This document shows positions 50,284-60,458 of a stretch of 64,000 nt of DNA, in pieces. Source of the DNA: Nemophila menziesii (lineage: Eukaryota; Streptophyta; Magnoliopsida; Boraginales; Hydrophyllaceae). How positions within the stretch are numbered: the first letter of the stretch is position 1; each line of letters opens with the position of its first letter. The notes under the pieces were generated by a model that was given only the letters and a program-made list of their open reading frames with translations, was not told the origin of the DNA and did not search any database. The stretch covers positions 4,094,501 through 4,158,500 of the forward strand of contig JARWIR010000005.1 of NCBI GenBank assembly GCA_029959085.1, given 5' to 3'. A program made the position numbers and the translations under genes.

Positions 50284-51787
50284 TGATGTCTCCTCATTTG
50301 TGATAGATTTATATTAGGATGAGACATCATTTTTAGTGATTTAGAAGTCATTATAGTCAATTTTCTTGAGAAATGCTACACTTTCCTATTTTGAGTCTTG
50401 ATTTAGTAAAATAATATTTTTAGAGTATATTGGGTTTAATTATTTATTTAGTGTGAAGCTTTAAAGATAATTATGGAGCTTAATTAGAGTCCAAGTCAAA
50501 GACAACAACTTATGGAAAGAGATTAGCATGGTAATTGGAGATAAGGAAAGAAAAGCTAAAAAGATGGAAAAGGAAAAGCTGCCTTAATCTGGGATTCTGC
50601 AGCACACGCTTAAAGAAGTGGCGATTTACCTAAGAAATAGGCCGATTTCGGTAATTTCCTTCTTTAGGGGCAGATAATTCTGTTGCGATTCTTTTGGTAT
50701 CTTATGGAGTTCAAACCGACCAATAACGAAGAAGATATGCTCAAAACGATCCAGCAGTGTTTATCTTTATTTCCATACGAATTAGAGTTGGGCTTGGAGT
50801 CCACTACTTACTTCTCCTTCAAGAAAATGAATTAGGGCTTCCAAGACACCTATAAATACACCCTTATACCATTGTAAACATGTCCTTGCTCAGTTTCAAG
50901 CTTAGGCTTAGTCCTTACTTGTATTTTCTCACTTTTAAATAATAGCTTAGGTCTTTAATTTAATATTTATCCTTAGTATCAAGCTATTCATCCAAGAAGC
51001 AAGCTGACCTATAGAGGAAGACAAGAAGAAGAAGTTGGAGAGTGACAAACTCCTCTTCTACATCTCACCTTCTCTATATTTAGGGTAATTAGCTATAGAT
51101 TTATGCTCAACCTTATTTCTAAGCTTTTATTCTGTAAGTTTTACTTTTAGTTGTTGAGTTATTATTTTGTCTTTAATTTCATAAATACTATTTGTTATTT
51201 TAATTGATTGAGCTTGGCGTATATTGTTATTATGTGTTTTGACTTATTGTTACATCCCTAGATTTGGCCAATCTTAGGATTAATCTTAGTTATTGACAAC
51301 ACCACATAATCGTCTAGTTTTGATTCTTTGCCTAACTAGATAGCCATTAAGGTTTGATTTAATCGCCAATCATTACTTAGGAATCCCTAGTAGTGGAGAG
51401 GTTGCTCCTAAGCCTAGAAAAGGCTAGGTAGAATTTAGAATACTGGTTAATATATAATGCTTAATGTGACAGGTTAGAATAACAATTTAGTAATAGATTC
51501 ATAATATTAATCCTAATTTATCAGACTTACATTCATCTTTATTTATTTGTTTTCATTATTTATTTATTTGCATTAGATAATTATTCATCTTATCCTATTT
51601 TTATATAAACATCTAAATTCATCTACGCTTGTTAAATATAAGTTGATCTAACGGATTAAATCCCTGCGAACGAACTTGACTTATCATTAAAACTTGCAAA
51701 CGATTTGTGATACTTGCAGTGAGTTCCGTGGTTCTCAAGGGTGTGTGATCTTTATTATTATCTTTATTTATCTATTATTTCATCACA
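50284..51787 (+). repeat. 5' LTR of element B
   Basis: Starts TGATGTCTCCTCATTTGTGA and ends TTTCATCACA (TG...CA), 1504 bp, followed after about 20 bp by a primer site. It is clearly similar over its whole length to the inverted LTR at 56079-57539. The 3' end is set by comparison with that copy. Confidence 0.8.
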
Positions 51788-51808
51788 CCTTTGCCCCCAC
51801 CAAGTTTT

Positions 51809-51826
51809 TGGCGCCGCTGCCGGGGA
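51809..51826 (+). other. Primer binding site, tRNA-Asp type
   Basis: TGGCGCCGCTGCCGGGGA is complementary to the 3' end of plant tRNA-Asp, the usual primer of Athila elements (TGGCGCCGTTGCCGGGGA, one difference). Confidence 0.85.
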
Positions 51827-51930
51827 TTTATCTTTAAGTTAAATCTATCTTGTGTTTATTTAGTGTAGAAGTTTTTATTTGTTTTCAGTTTTACGCTTTC
51901 TTTTTGTTTTAGTCTTTCTCAGGATTTTAG

Positions 51931-53172
51931 ATGGATAATCAACGGTTAGATCTAGGTTTACCTAGTAAATTTCGATTTTAACGCATTGGGATTCGCGTCC
52001 CAACTATCCAATCCGTTAGATTCAAGCCTGATCCTGATTTAATTAATCAATTCGCGAGCTATGGGAAATTTAATGGTGATACAAATCAAGATCCGGCCAG
52101 ATCTGTTCAAAAGTTCATGCAATTATGTGAGGCCTACATTAATGAAGGTGTTACACAAGAACAGATGTATTATTTAATGTTTCAATTTTTCTTGACCGGG
52201 AAAGCAAGCGATTGGTTCGATGATCAACCTCCCGAGCTAATAACCGATTGGGACAAGCTTCAAGAAAGATTCCTTGATAAATTTTATCCTACAAGTATGC
52301 GAGTGAAGAAACTATTGGAGCCTACGAATTTCTTACAAGAAGCCGGAGAGAGTGTTGGTGAAGCATGGACGAGATTTCAAAAGATGTTGGCAAGATGTCC
52401 ACTACATGGATACACGCCACAATTACAATTATCCATGTTCTATAATGGACTCAATAGAGAGTCAAGGCTGAGAGCAGATAATATGGGTCGTGGAAATTTT
52501 GTCTCTATGGATTCAAAAGAAGCAAAAAGTGGTACGGAAACAATCATTGAGAACAACATGAGTTGGCCACAAGGAAAAGCTCCTACCACTAACGAAGAAG
52601 AAGATGCGAGGATTTCAAGCTTGCAAGATCAAATACAACAACTCGCTATAACTATTAAGGAAAGCATCCCAAAGCCACCTCAACAGTTATACCTACAAGA
52701 ACAAGCCTATGAAAATCAAGCTAATCAACCACCGAGCTGCCATGTGCATAATGTTAGTCAAGCTCAATCACGTCCTCAAGAAGAAATCACTGAGTTAAAA
52801 GAGATTATTAGTCAATTCATCAACTTCTCGAAGGAAAATATGAGCAGACTTGAATCAAAGATAGATGCATCAGTAGTGCAAAGCCTGCAACAACAGAACC
52901 AAGATCTTAAACAACATAATCAACTTTTAGAGAAGAATGTGATGCGTCTTACTACAATCATAGAACAAATACAAAGTCAACTCCTACAATTGACCCAAGA
53001 TACAAAATCTAACATGAAGAAGATCCAATACGTTGACGATAAGGTTAAGACTATTAGTCTTCAAGCTCAAAAGATTAAAGATTACGGAGTTAATCACCGA
53101 AGCGCTACCATCTCCCTCAAAAGGGGATGTTCTACCAAACAAGTCAAACGTAAGTCGGATGAACTTAGATGA
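51931..53172 (+). pseudogene. gag of element B, with one early stop
   Basis: The frame starts ATG 51931 and contains one TAA (51979-51981, codon 17); otherwise it is open to 53172. An internal ATG at 52117 leaves 351 aa. The Retrotrans_gag domain is at residues about 15-110 of that part: MYYLMFQFFLTGKASDWFDDQPPE, RFLDKFYPTSM, and GEAWTRFQKMLARCPLHGY. The rest has Gln-rich coiled-coil-like stretches (about 150-300). Gag would form the virus-like particle. It overlaps the next frame by 140 bases in the +1 register. Confidence 0.8.
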
Positions 53173-54187
53173 GATAATTGTTGAAGATTGGGTTGAAGAA
53201 GTTGAACCAGATGAAAGAAAGAAGCCTAGAGTGGTTGATGAACCAAGAATTGAAGAGAGAAGTAGAGCAAGACAAACACCCATACATTGCCACTATCCCG
53301 CAGAGCAACATCAGAAGTGTATAGAGGCGTTAAAACAAGTAAAAATTAACGTCCCTTTACTCGAAGCTATGGAAGGAAGGAGAAACTATGATCGATTCTT
53401 TATGGAGGCACTCTCCAATAAGAAAAGATTCACAAGAGCCAAATCTGTAGCAATCAACGAAGGGGTATCAGCACGAGTTCAAAGAAGATTACCACCGAAG
53501 CGTAAAGATCCGGGAAGTTTCAATCTCCCAATCAAAATAGGTGGTATATATTATGGAAAAGCCATATGTGATTTAGGGGCAAGTGTGAATATCATGCCCA
53601 AAAGTGTATTCAAGAAGATTGGTATTAGTGAAGCGAAACCGACATTCGTAATCTTACAACTTGCGGATCAATCTACAGTTAAGCCGTGGGGAGTAATAGA
53701 GGATGTACTCGTTCAAGTAGGTAACCTTGTTATTCCAACGGACTTTATCATTCTTGACTACAAAGCAGATACGAACGTCCCATTCATTCTTGGGCGTCCA
53801 GTCCTAGCCACCAGCGATACTATAGTGAATGTGAATGAAGGAACCGTGACTCTTAGTATTGAAAATGATTCTGAAACATTCTATGTTTCGGGAAAGATGA
53901 GGAAGAAGAAGTCAAAAGAACTATATCCAATCAGAGCAGTAACCAAGAAGCCAGAACCTGAAAGTCTCCAAGAAACCATAGAGAAAAAGATTGAGTTTGG
54001 GGTAGGAGACGAGGTGGCATGGAAACCTCCCAACCCCAAACAGAGCAGTTCTTGGAAGGGACCTTATGTTATCACGCAAATTATCTCAGAAGGAGTGGTC
54101 GAAATCAAGGCTATAAAAGGTTGCAAGCTCGATTTGGTAAGTGTTAATCATCTCACTCACTGCTGGGGAGGCTATAAAAAGAAATAA
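53033..54187 (+). CDS. Element B protease fused to integrase-tail GPY/F module, 384 aa
   Basis: An open frame that overlaps gag in the +1 register. Residues about 60-160 are the linker typical before Athila protease. Protease follows: ICDLGASVNIMPKSVFKKIG (active-site D-L-G-A, as normal for Athila), then FIILDYKADTNVPFILGRPVLA. Where RT should start, the frame instead runs into VGDEVAWKPPNPK, SSWKGPYVITQIISEGVVEI, and ends VSVNHLTHCWGGYKKK. GPYVIT matches the GPY/F module at the end of Ty3/gypsy integrases; element C has GPYIVT there. RT, RNase H and the integrase core are missing but the frame is kept. The ATG shown is only the first in frame; the protein may normally be made by frameshift from gag. 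Confidence 0.78.
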   Translation: MTIRLRLLVFKLKRLKITELITEALPSPSKGDVLPNKSNVSRMNLDEIIVEDWVEEVEPDERKKPRVVDEPRIEERSRARQTPIHCHYPAEQHQKCIEALKQVKINVPLLEAMEGRRNYDRFFMEALSNKKRFTRAKSVAINEGVSARVQRRLPPKRKDPGSFNLPIKIGGIYYGKAICDLGASVNIMPKSVFKKIGISEAKPTFVILQLADQSTVKPWGVIEDVLVQVGNLVIPTDFIILDYKADTNVPFILGRPVLATSDTIVNVNEGTVTLSIENDSETFYVSGKMRKKKSKELYPIRAVTKKPEPESLQETIEKKIEFGVGDEVAWKPPNPKQSSSWKGPYVITQIISEGVVEIKAIKGCKLDLVSVNHLTHCWGGYKKK

Positions 54188-54395
54188 CCGAGGTAACTCG
54201 TCTAACTTTGAAAGACGTTAAACAAAAGTGCCCTTTGGGAGACATCCCATATTAAATTTTATGTTTTTATGTTTTAGTTTAGTTTAGTTTAGTTATTTTT
54301 AGTTGATATTGCATATTTGAGGAAGGTATTAGTGTTTTTGATGTTCAGGTAATGGAGAAATCGAGTTAGGGAAGAAAACGGATTTTTTTGGAGCG

Positions 54396-54775
54396 AAAGA
54401 ATGACCCCCGCGGACTACCCCCACGGACTACCCCTAGTCCGCAGGTATGCACCGCAGGGTCAAAACCCGTACCACGGGTGGAGCCACGGGTTGTGTCCAG
54501 AACCAAGAAAAGACCCGCGGACTACCCCCTATACCGTGCCATGGTCCGCGAGGTCAAAACACGTGCCACGGGGTAGGTCCACGGGTATTTTGACGTGGAA
54601 AGCTACAGAAGGCGCGGGGTACCCTCCGGTGTACCGCGCCATGGTCCGCAAGGTCAAAAACGCGTGCCACGGGTTGTACCACGGGTATTATCCAGTGGGT
54701 AAAAATTTTCGAGCAACAGAAGCTGCGGTGTACCCCGCGGTACACCCATGGTCCGCAGGGATGGTCCGCACGAGC
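54396..54775 (+). repeat. GC-rich degenerate repeats, element B
   Basis: Repeated GTGCCACGGGT, GCGGTGTACC(G/C)CG and ATGGTCCGC(A/G) motifs form a block far more GC-rich than its surroundings. Frames through the block are artefacts of the repeats. Confidence 0.85.
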
Positions 54776-55801
54776 CGCCAGAGAGAGAAAATAAAAGGTT
54801 TCAAGGTTATAAGAAGATGTAATGCTCATAATTCCGAATTTCATAAACTTTAAGCCTCTTTCTATTCTCCAAAACTCTCCTAACTCTATTGAAGCTCATG
54901 AAAACCTTCACCTAACATCAAAACACTACCAAATAACCATGAATTCTCATCTAAATCCTTCCCTACATCATTACAAAGAAGATTTAAGCACCCAATTCAT
55001 ATCAAAACACCTAGAACCCAAGAATCAAAAACATGAATTTCAAAATCTTCTTCTCAAATTCCTTAAACCCACATCATTAAGCTTGATTCAATCATACCCA
55101 CATGGAGAATTGTCATCCTAACACCTTTCCTAACCAAAATAAAGCTTGTTCCACCTATGATCATGAGTTACAAAGTTCAAGAGTGTTTAAAGCTTTGAGT
55201 TGGGGGTCAAAATAGATGATGAAGAGAATAGAGATATTATCAAGTGTTATGGGATATGAAGAATCAAAGCAAGGTATTGGGTAAGTTCTAGATGAAATCA
55301 ATTGAGATGGATAATAGTTTGGGAATATATTACAAGATAATTGGAGTCAAACAATTAGAGAGGGACCGGTTTTTGGTGGATTCAAATCCTAAAAAGCAAG
55401 CAATTGTAATTAGGGAGCAGAAGATGCCAATACCTCTTCTAATCAACGATTTCTATATCAAAGATGAATAAAAGCTTCTGGGACGCTAGTAGCTATGTTC
55501 AAAACATATTCCTGGATGAACACTGTCACATGAGAGAGGATTCGAGAGCAAAGTTGGAAGAAGATTAACAAGAGATTTCTAGAGTGTGATTGATTGGGAT
55601 GGAGCATAAGAAGATGTAAGGGAATGCGAAATTGGTGATACGTAGAAATTTACATACATGAAAGCACTGCACCCTATTCCGAGTATTGATCAGGCGAGGT
55701 AAATAGCCTCGAAGAGTATGTTTTCTTTCTTCCTTACCTCTTCTATATGTGCAATATCTGTAAAATTTTAATTTTCTTTTACTTTATTTTTGAGTCTTTT
55801 C

Positions 55802-55850
55802 GAGTCGTGGGGACACGACTCATTTTTGAGTTGGGAGTGTGGGGATTCGT
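55802..55850 (+). other. Conserved hairpin plus purine tract, element B
   Basis: GAGTCGTG-GGGA-CACGACTC (55802-55821) is a perfect 8-bp stem with a 4-base loop. It is followed by TTTTGAGTTGGGAGTGTGGGG, like the polypurine tract motif. Confidence 0.7.
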
Positions 55851-56078
55851 TGTCTCTCATCTCCATGTTTCTGTTTTTTTAGGTAAAATTAATTTTTTTG
55901 AGAAGGTTTAGATGTATGTAGAGTGTGTTTAATAGCTTGAAAGCATAAACTCAGTAAGTTAATGATAGAAAGTAGTATGTTTATGAGCTATTTTATTTTG
56001 TATGCTTTGAGTATTTGCAGGAAAACACACATTGATAGTAAAGAAAAGAATAGTGAGCAATGCTAGTGCGGCCTAGGG

Positions 56079-57539
56079 TGTGATAAAATAAGATATAAAT
56101 AAAGTGCAAAAACACCCTAGAACTACACGGTTCTGCAAGTATACAGATCGTATGCAAGTTTTAGATTTAGATTCGTTCCGCAGAGACTACAGGGTTAGAA
56201 GAATCTTATGCAAATACCAAGTACAGATAAATTAAAGATAGAACAACTAAACGTAAATAAAAGTAAAGACAAATAGAGATGGATTGATAAGTAATTAACT
56301 AACTAAAACTAAGAATTAAAAGACAGAAAATAAATATGAAAGAGAAGTGATATGAGAATATAGCTTGAGTTATTAGCATGTAATCCCCACTAGTTTTGCC
56401 GTTCTAAACATGTAAGGGTGAATTATGTAGTATTTCCCTAATCGGTCCCAATTCGCTATCGGTAGTTTAAAATAGGATTTACTTGTGTCAATAAGGCTTC
56501 CTAAGCAAACTTTTCCTGTAATTGGTAAATAGTCACAAGAACTAAACCATAGTGATTATCTAGCTAGGTTGGGTTGTCAGATCATACCTAAAACTAGACG
56601 TTATGTGCTAAACATGTAATTAAACACCGTTGTCAATGATATCCTAATTACTAGATGGTAATTCTATATGGCGGCCGTCCACAAGAACACAAAATATAAA
56701 TCCAAACACATAAACAGAGAATAAAAGCTATAATTCTATTTAAAACATTAAATTCCCAAATTAGATAGATGTCAATCAAAACTAGGGTTCATACACATAT
56801 GCTAAAACTCAAGCTAAAGAAATTTAGTTCATGAAAGAAAAGAAAGAAATTACAAATCTAAAGGTAGAAGAAGACATTGTTATGAACAGCTCCTTCCAGA
56901 CTTCTCTCTTGTGTTGTCAGCTTCCTCTTGGTTTAAGGTTTCACCAAGGATGATTTAAGAGTGTTAAGAGGCTGTATTTATAGTGTACAGGTTGACCTAA
57001 TTCGTTTCTTTAGAGATAAGTTAAGTAATGGACTCCTAGCCCAACTCAAATTCGTAAGATAAACACTGCTGGGCCGTTTTGAGCGTATCTTCTTCGTTAT
57101 TGGTCGGATTAAGCTCCATAAGATACCAAAAGAATCGCAACGGAATTATCTTGACCCTTTAGAAGGAAATTACCAAATTAGGCCTATTTCTTAGGTACAA
57201 ACGCATATCGTTGGACGTGTACGCAGAATCCCAGATTTAGGCAGCTTTTCCGTTTCCATCTTTTTAGCCTTTGTTTCCTTATCTCCAATTTCCATGAAAA
57301 TATCTTTCCATAAGTTGTTGTCTTTGACTTGGACTCTAATTAATCTTCATAATTATCTTTAAAGCTTCACACTAAATAAACAATTAAACCCAATATGCTC
57401 TAAAAATAATAATTCTACAAATCAAGACCCAAAATAGGAAAGTGCACTAAATTAAGCTAAAATCAACCTATAAACTAATAAATAAGCCTAAAATGATGTC
57501 TCATGAGTATATTTTATTATCACAAATGAGGAGACATCA
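56079..57539 (-). repeat. 3' LTR of element C
   Basis: Read on minus it starts TGATGTCTCCTCATTTGTGA at 57539 and ends TTATCACA at 56079, 1461 bp. It belongs to the same family as the LTR of B and is inverted relative to it. The sequence AAGTTGTTGTCTTTGACTTGG (+) illustrates the high similarity. Confidence 0.8.
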
Positions 57540-57555
57540 AGACCCCCAACTCAAA
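57540..57555 (-). other. Polypurine tract of element C
   Basis: On minus, TTTGAGTTGGGGGTCT lies directly before the LTR start, the normal place for plus-strand priming. Confidence 0.7.
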
Positions 57556-58924
57556 GTTGTATCGTCCCGATACAATAAAAGTAAAGAATAATAGGGTAGT
57601 CAAAATAAACAAGAAGAAGTTGGAGGAGAACAAGAACAAAATATAATGAATGATCCTAGAGCATAAAATCCAAAAAATCTCATGTAGTAATGCTCAAGAA
57701 ATAATGCACAAATATGCCTAATATACATGTAATCAACAATCCATAAATTCAAGTTAAGATTAATTTCGCAATGCCAGAAGGAGAGGATGATAACTTAGTT
57801 CAGGTTAATGGATATAGGTTGTTCATAGGTCCCAAATACAGCATCCAATGGTCCACTTACCTACTACCTAATAGCTCAATTGTTTCTCCATCTAGTAGTT
57901 AGAAATCCTAAGGTCTTGGTTATAACTTGGCTTAAGGACGGGTGTGGTATATTTGGATAATGAAATGTGAGCTTTTGGCTCTCTCCTCACTAGCCATCAA
58001 CGAATCGCCCTAGAGCTTGAGTTTTCACTCGAAGATGTTCTCACTCAACCCAATTTATTGATGCTTTTGATTTGCATCCCCAATAATCCCAATTAAAACC
58101 TTTGATGATATAAAATCCACTTTGCCGGTCCGAATATATATTTTCTTTTCACATCAATTTTTCTTTTGTATAGTTATGATTCTCTTTTGATGTTGAGATA
58201 TCACACTATTTTTTATCATATGTATATTCTTTTTATGCCCTTGTTGGCAAAATTAGCTCGTAGCTTCTTTTTCATTCACTATTACCCCGGCAAAGGGTTA
58301 CAATAATAACAATTTCATTATCAATAAAATCACAAAGATAATTCCTAAATTCCCCAAGTTCCCTAATGATGAAACCCACCACCCCAAACTCAAGCTCTAA
58401 AACGAGTTTGTCTCAGGTTTTGCGATTCGAGTGCGGGTCATATAGATAAGTCCTAAAAACTAGGGTATGGATTATAATGTGTTTCAAATAAAAGGCTTTA
58501 GAAAGGCTCAGAGGGGCTAAGACGGATTAATAACAATAATATCAAACAAAAGGGTGAGAAAGTCTAGAGGCTTCAAGTGTTTTATCATGAAAGAACTGCC
58601 TTAGTCATTTTTCTAACTACCAGATTTCGTTACGTTTTCATTATTAGTTCATAGACAAGTGGGTTTTCAACTAATTTTAAACCTCACGTTCTACACACCA
58701 AATAACTATTCCTAAGTTTCAACGTGACTTCTTAGCATTGCTCATTAACTTTTCTATTCTTTATTTCCTGTTTTCATACATGCATAAACAAATTTGTTTG
58801 CATCTTTCAAAAACATACTACTTACTATCATTGACTTAATAAATTCATGCTCAAATAGGTACATTCAAGATATTCTATGCCTTAATTCAACCTAAAAATT
58901 TTAAATTTTATGCAAAAACGAAAA

Positions 58925-58985
58925 GAAGATGAGGACAACGAATCCCCACCCCCAACTCAAAAGTGAGCCGTGTCCCCACGACTCA
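58925..58985 (-). other. Conserved hairpin plus internal purine tract, element C
   Basis: On minus, GAGTCGTG-GGGA-CACGGCTC (58985-58966) pairs fully if a G-U pair is allowed. It is followed by TTTTGAGTTGGGGGTGGGGA, which repeats the terminal polypurine motif about 1.4 kb upstream of it. Confidence 0.7.
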
Positions 58986-59190
58986 AAAAAGACTTAAGCA
59001 TGGAATAAAATTTAAAATAAAACTAACTAAACTACCTAATGCATACAAGCTATTAAGAAAAATTAGAATGACCTACCTGGCTGGCCATAGAGATCCATCA
59101 TATCATCCTCATCATCCGAAGGATCGGTATAATCATCAACATCCTTATACAAGGTCAAATCTTCTACCAGTGATTCCAACTGCATGATTT

Positions 59191-59538
59191 CTATCCAAAG
59201 GTCTTTGTTATCTTCACGTAATCTTTCAACTTCGTTCTGTAACTTGAGAGCCCAAGGAGGAAGATCATAAACAATTTCAGAGGAAGAGGTAGAAGAACCT
59301 TGTCTTCGAGTTTTATTTTCTTCAAGGGCCGCCTTGATGGTATGGACATTCTAGCAGTTAATCTCTTCTTTGGTGGTGATTGTGCTGGTGCCTTTTCTTT
59401 TGATTCTTCAGAAACCTCATCAAGATTGATGGGTTTTTCAATGGTGGCTCCAGGCAATTTCTTATTCTTCCCAAGGATTGAGCACTTTCTCTTGTATTCC
59501 ATAGCTTCAGATCTGTTAGTCATGCTTGTTTCACCCAC
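59191..59538 (-). CDS. Small ORF in the env position of element C
   Basis: 115 codons from ATG 59538. The N-terminal half is Lys-, Ser- and Pro-rich with basic patches (EYKRKCS, PPKKRLTARM, RRPLKKIKLE). It lies where element D carries its longer transposon protein and may be a truncated counterpart, but the sequences differ. No known domain. Confidence 0.35.
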   Translation of the reverse strand: MGETSMTNRSEAMEYKRKCSILGKNKKLPGATIEKPINLDEVSEESKEKAPAQSPPKKRLTARMSIPSRRPLKKIKLEDKVLLPLPLKLFMIFLLGLSSYRTKLKDYVKITKTFG

Positions 59539-59884
59539 AACTCAAGTTATACCAAGGATGGATTAAAAGTTTAAGGACAAATTGGTGTAGCTTGATGTTG
59601 TTGCTTGGAATTGATGAAAGAGAAAGGTTATTTGATTGATCTTGGAAGAACTCTTTAAAGCTTGTTGAATTTGATGGTGTTTTGATGGTGTAGTGTGATG
59701 AATTTGATGAAGAATTTGTGTTTATGGAAGATGTAGGAGAGGATTTGATGAGTTGTTGTGTTAATTGTGAAGGTTTGCACAAGCTTTAAGATGTATATAT
59801 AGGGTTTGGGTCTGAAAAATTCGTGTATGGAAGGCTAGGGTTAATCTCATAAGGTAAGAGTTTGATTAGGAAAAGAATTCCTTC

Positions 59885-60235
59885 ACAAACCGCCTCTTTG
59901 CGGTGTACCGGACGAAACCCGCGGTATACCAGACCTAACAACTCTTCAAATTTTTGTCCACTGGATAATACCCGAGCTAGCACCCCGTGGCACGTGTTTT
60001 GGACGTGCGGACCAGGGTGCGGTGCAGGGGATAGTCCGCGCATGCTCCGTCAAAAAACCCGTGGTACCCGACCCCGTGGCACGCGTTTTGGGCGTGCGGA
60101 CTAGGGTCCGGTGTACCGCGCCTTCAGGTCCAATTTTTCTTGCTTTCTGGATGAAACCCGTGGTACCCGACCCCGTGGCACGGGTTTTCTGGGCACGGTG
60201 CATCCCTGCGGACCATGGGGTAGTCCGCTCCAGGC
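59885..60235 (-). repeat. GC-rich degenerate repeats, element C
   Basis: The same motif types as in B (CGGTGTACCG, CCCGTGGCACG, GTGCGGACTAGGG) between the integrase stop and the small ORF. Confidence 0.85.
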
Positions 60236-60458
60236 CTTGAATTCCTCCATATTTTTCCTTTTGACCCCAAACTCGTTTCCTGCACAATAACCCACTACCT
60301 TTCTCTCCTATTAGCTTGTAAACACAGTTAAAAATATACACTAAATTAAAATTATACAATACAAAGCAAAAACAACTAATCTAAAAAGCAATTAAAATAA
60401 GGGGTGTCTCCCAAGAGCACTTTTGTTTAACGTCTTTGAGTTAGACGTGTACCTCAGG

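Larger units (their letters stand above)
50284..56065 (+). mobile_element. Element B: gag-protease-GPY/F Athila-like retrotransposon lacking RT and integrase core
   Basis: Components in order: 5' LTR, tRNA-Asp PBS, gag, protease fused to an integrase-tail module, a stop, then GTTAAACAAAAGTGC (also in C and D), GC-rich repeats, AT-rich leader, and a hairpin with a purine tract. The homology to the 3' part of the family ends at about 56065, where the LTR of element C begins 14 bp later. No 3' LTR of B is in the window; insertion of C probably separated it. Confidence 0.8.

Noticed and set aside
54388..54853. ORFs on both strands through the GC-rich block
   Set aside because: Translations of repeats inside element B; not conserved in C or D.
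59786..60359. Several ORFs with HVPRG-like repeats
   Set aside because: Same explanation: GC-rich repeat block of element C read in different frames.
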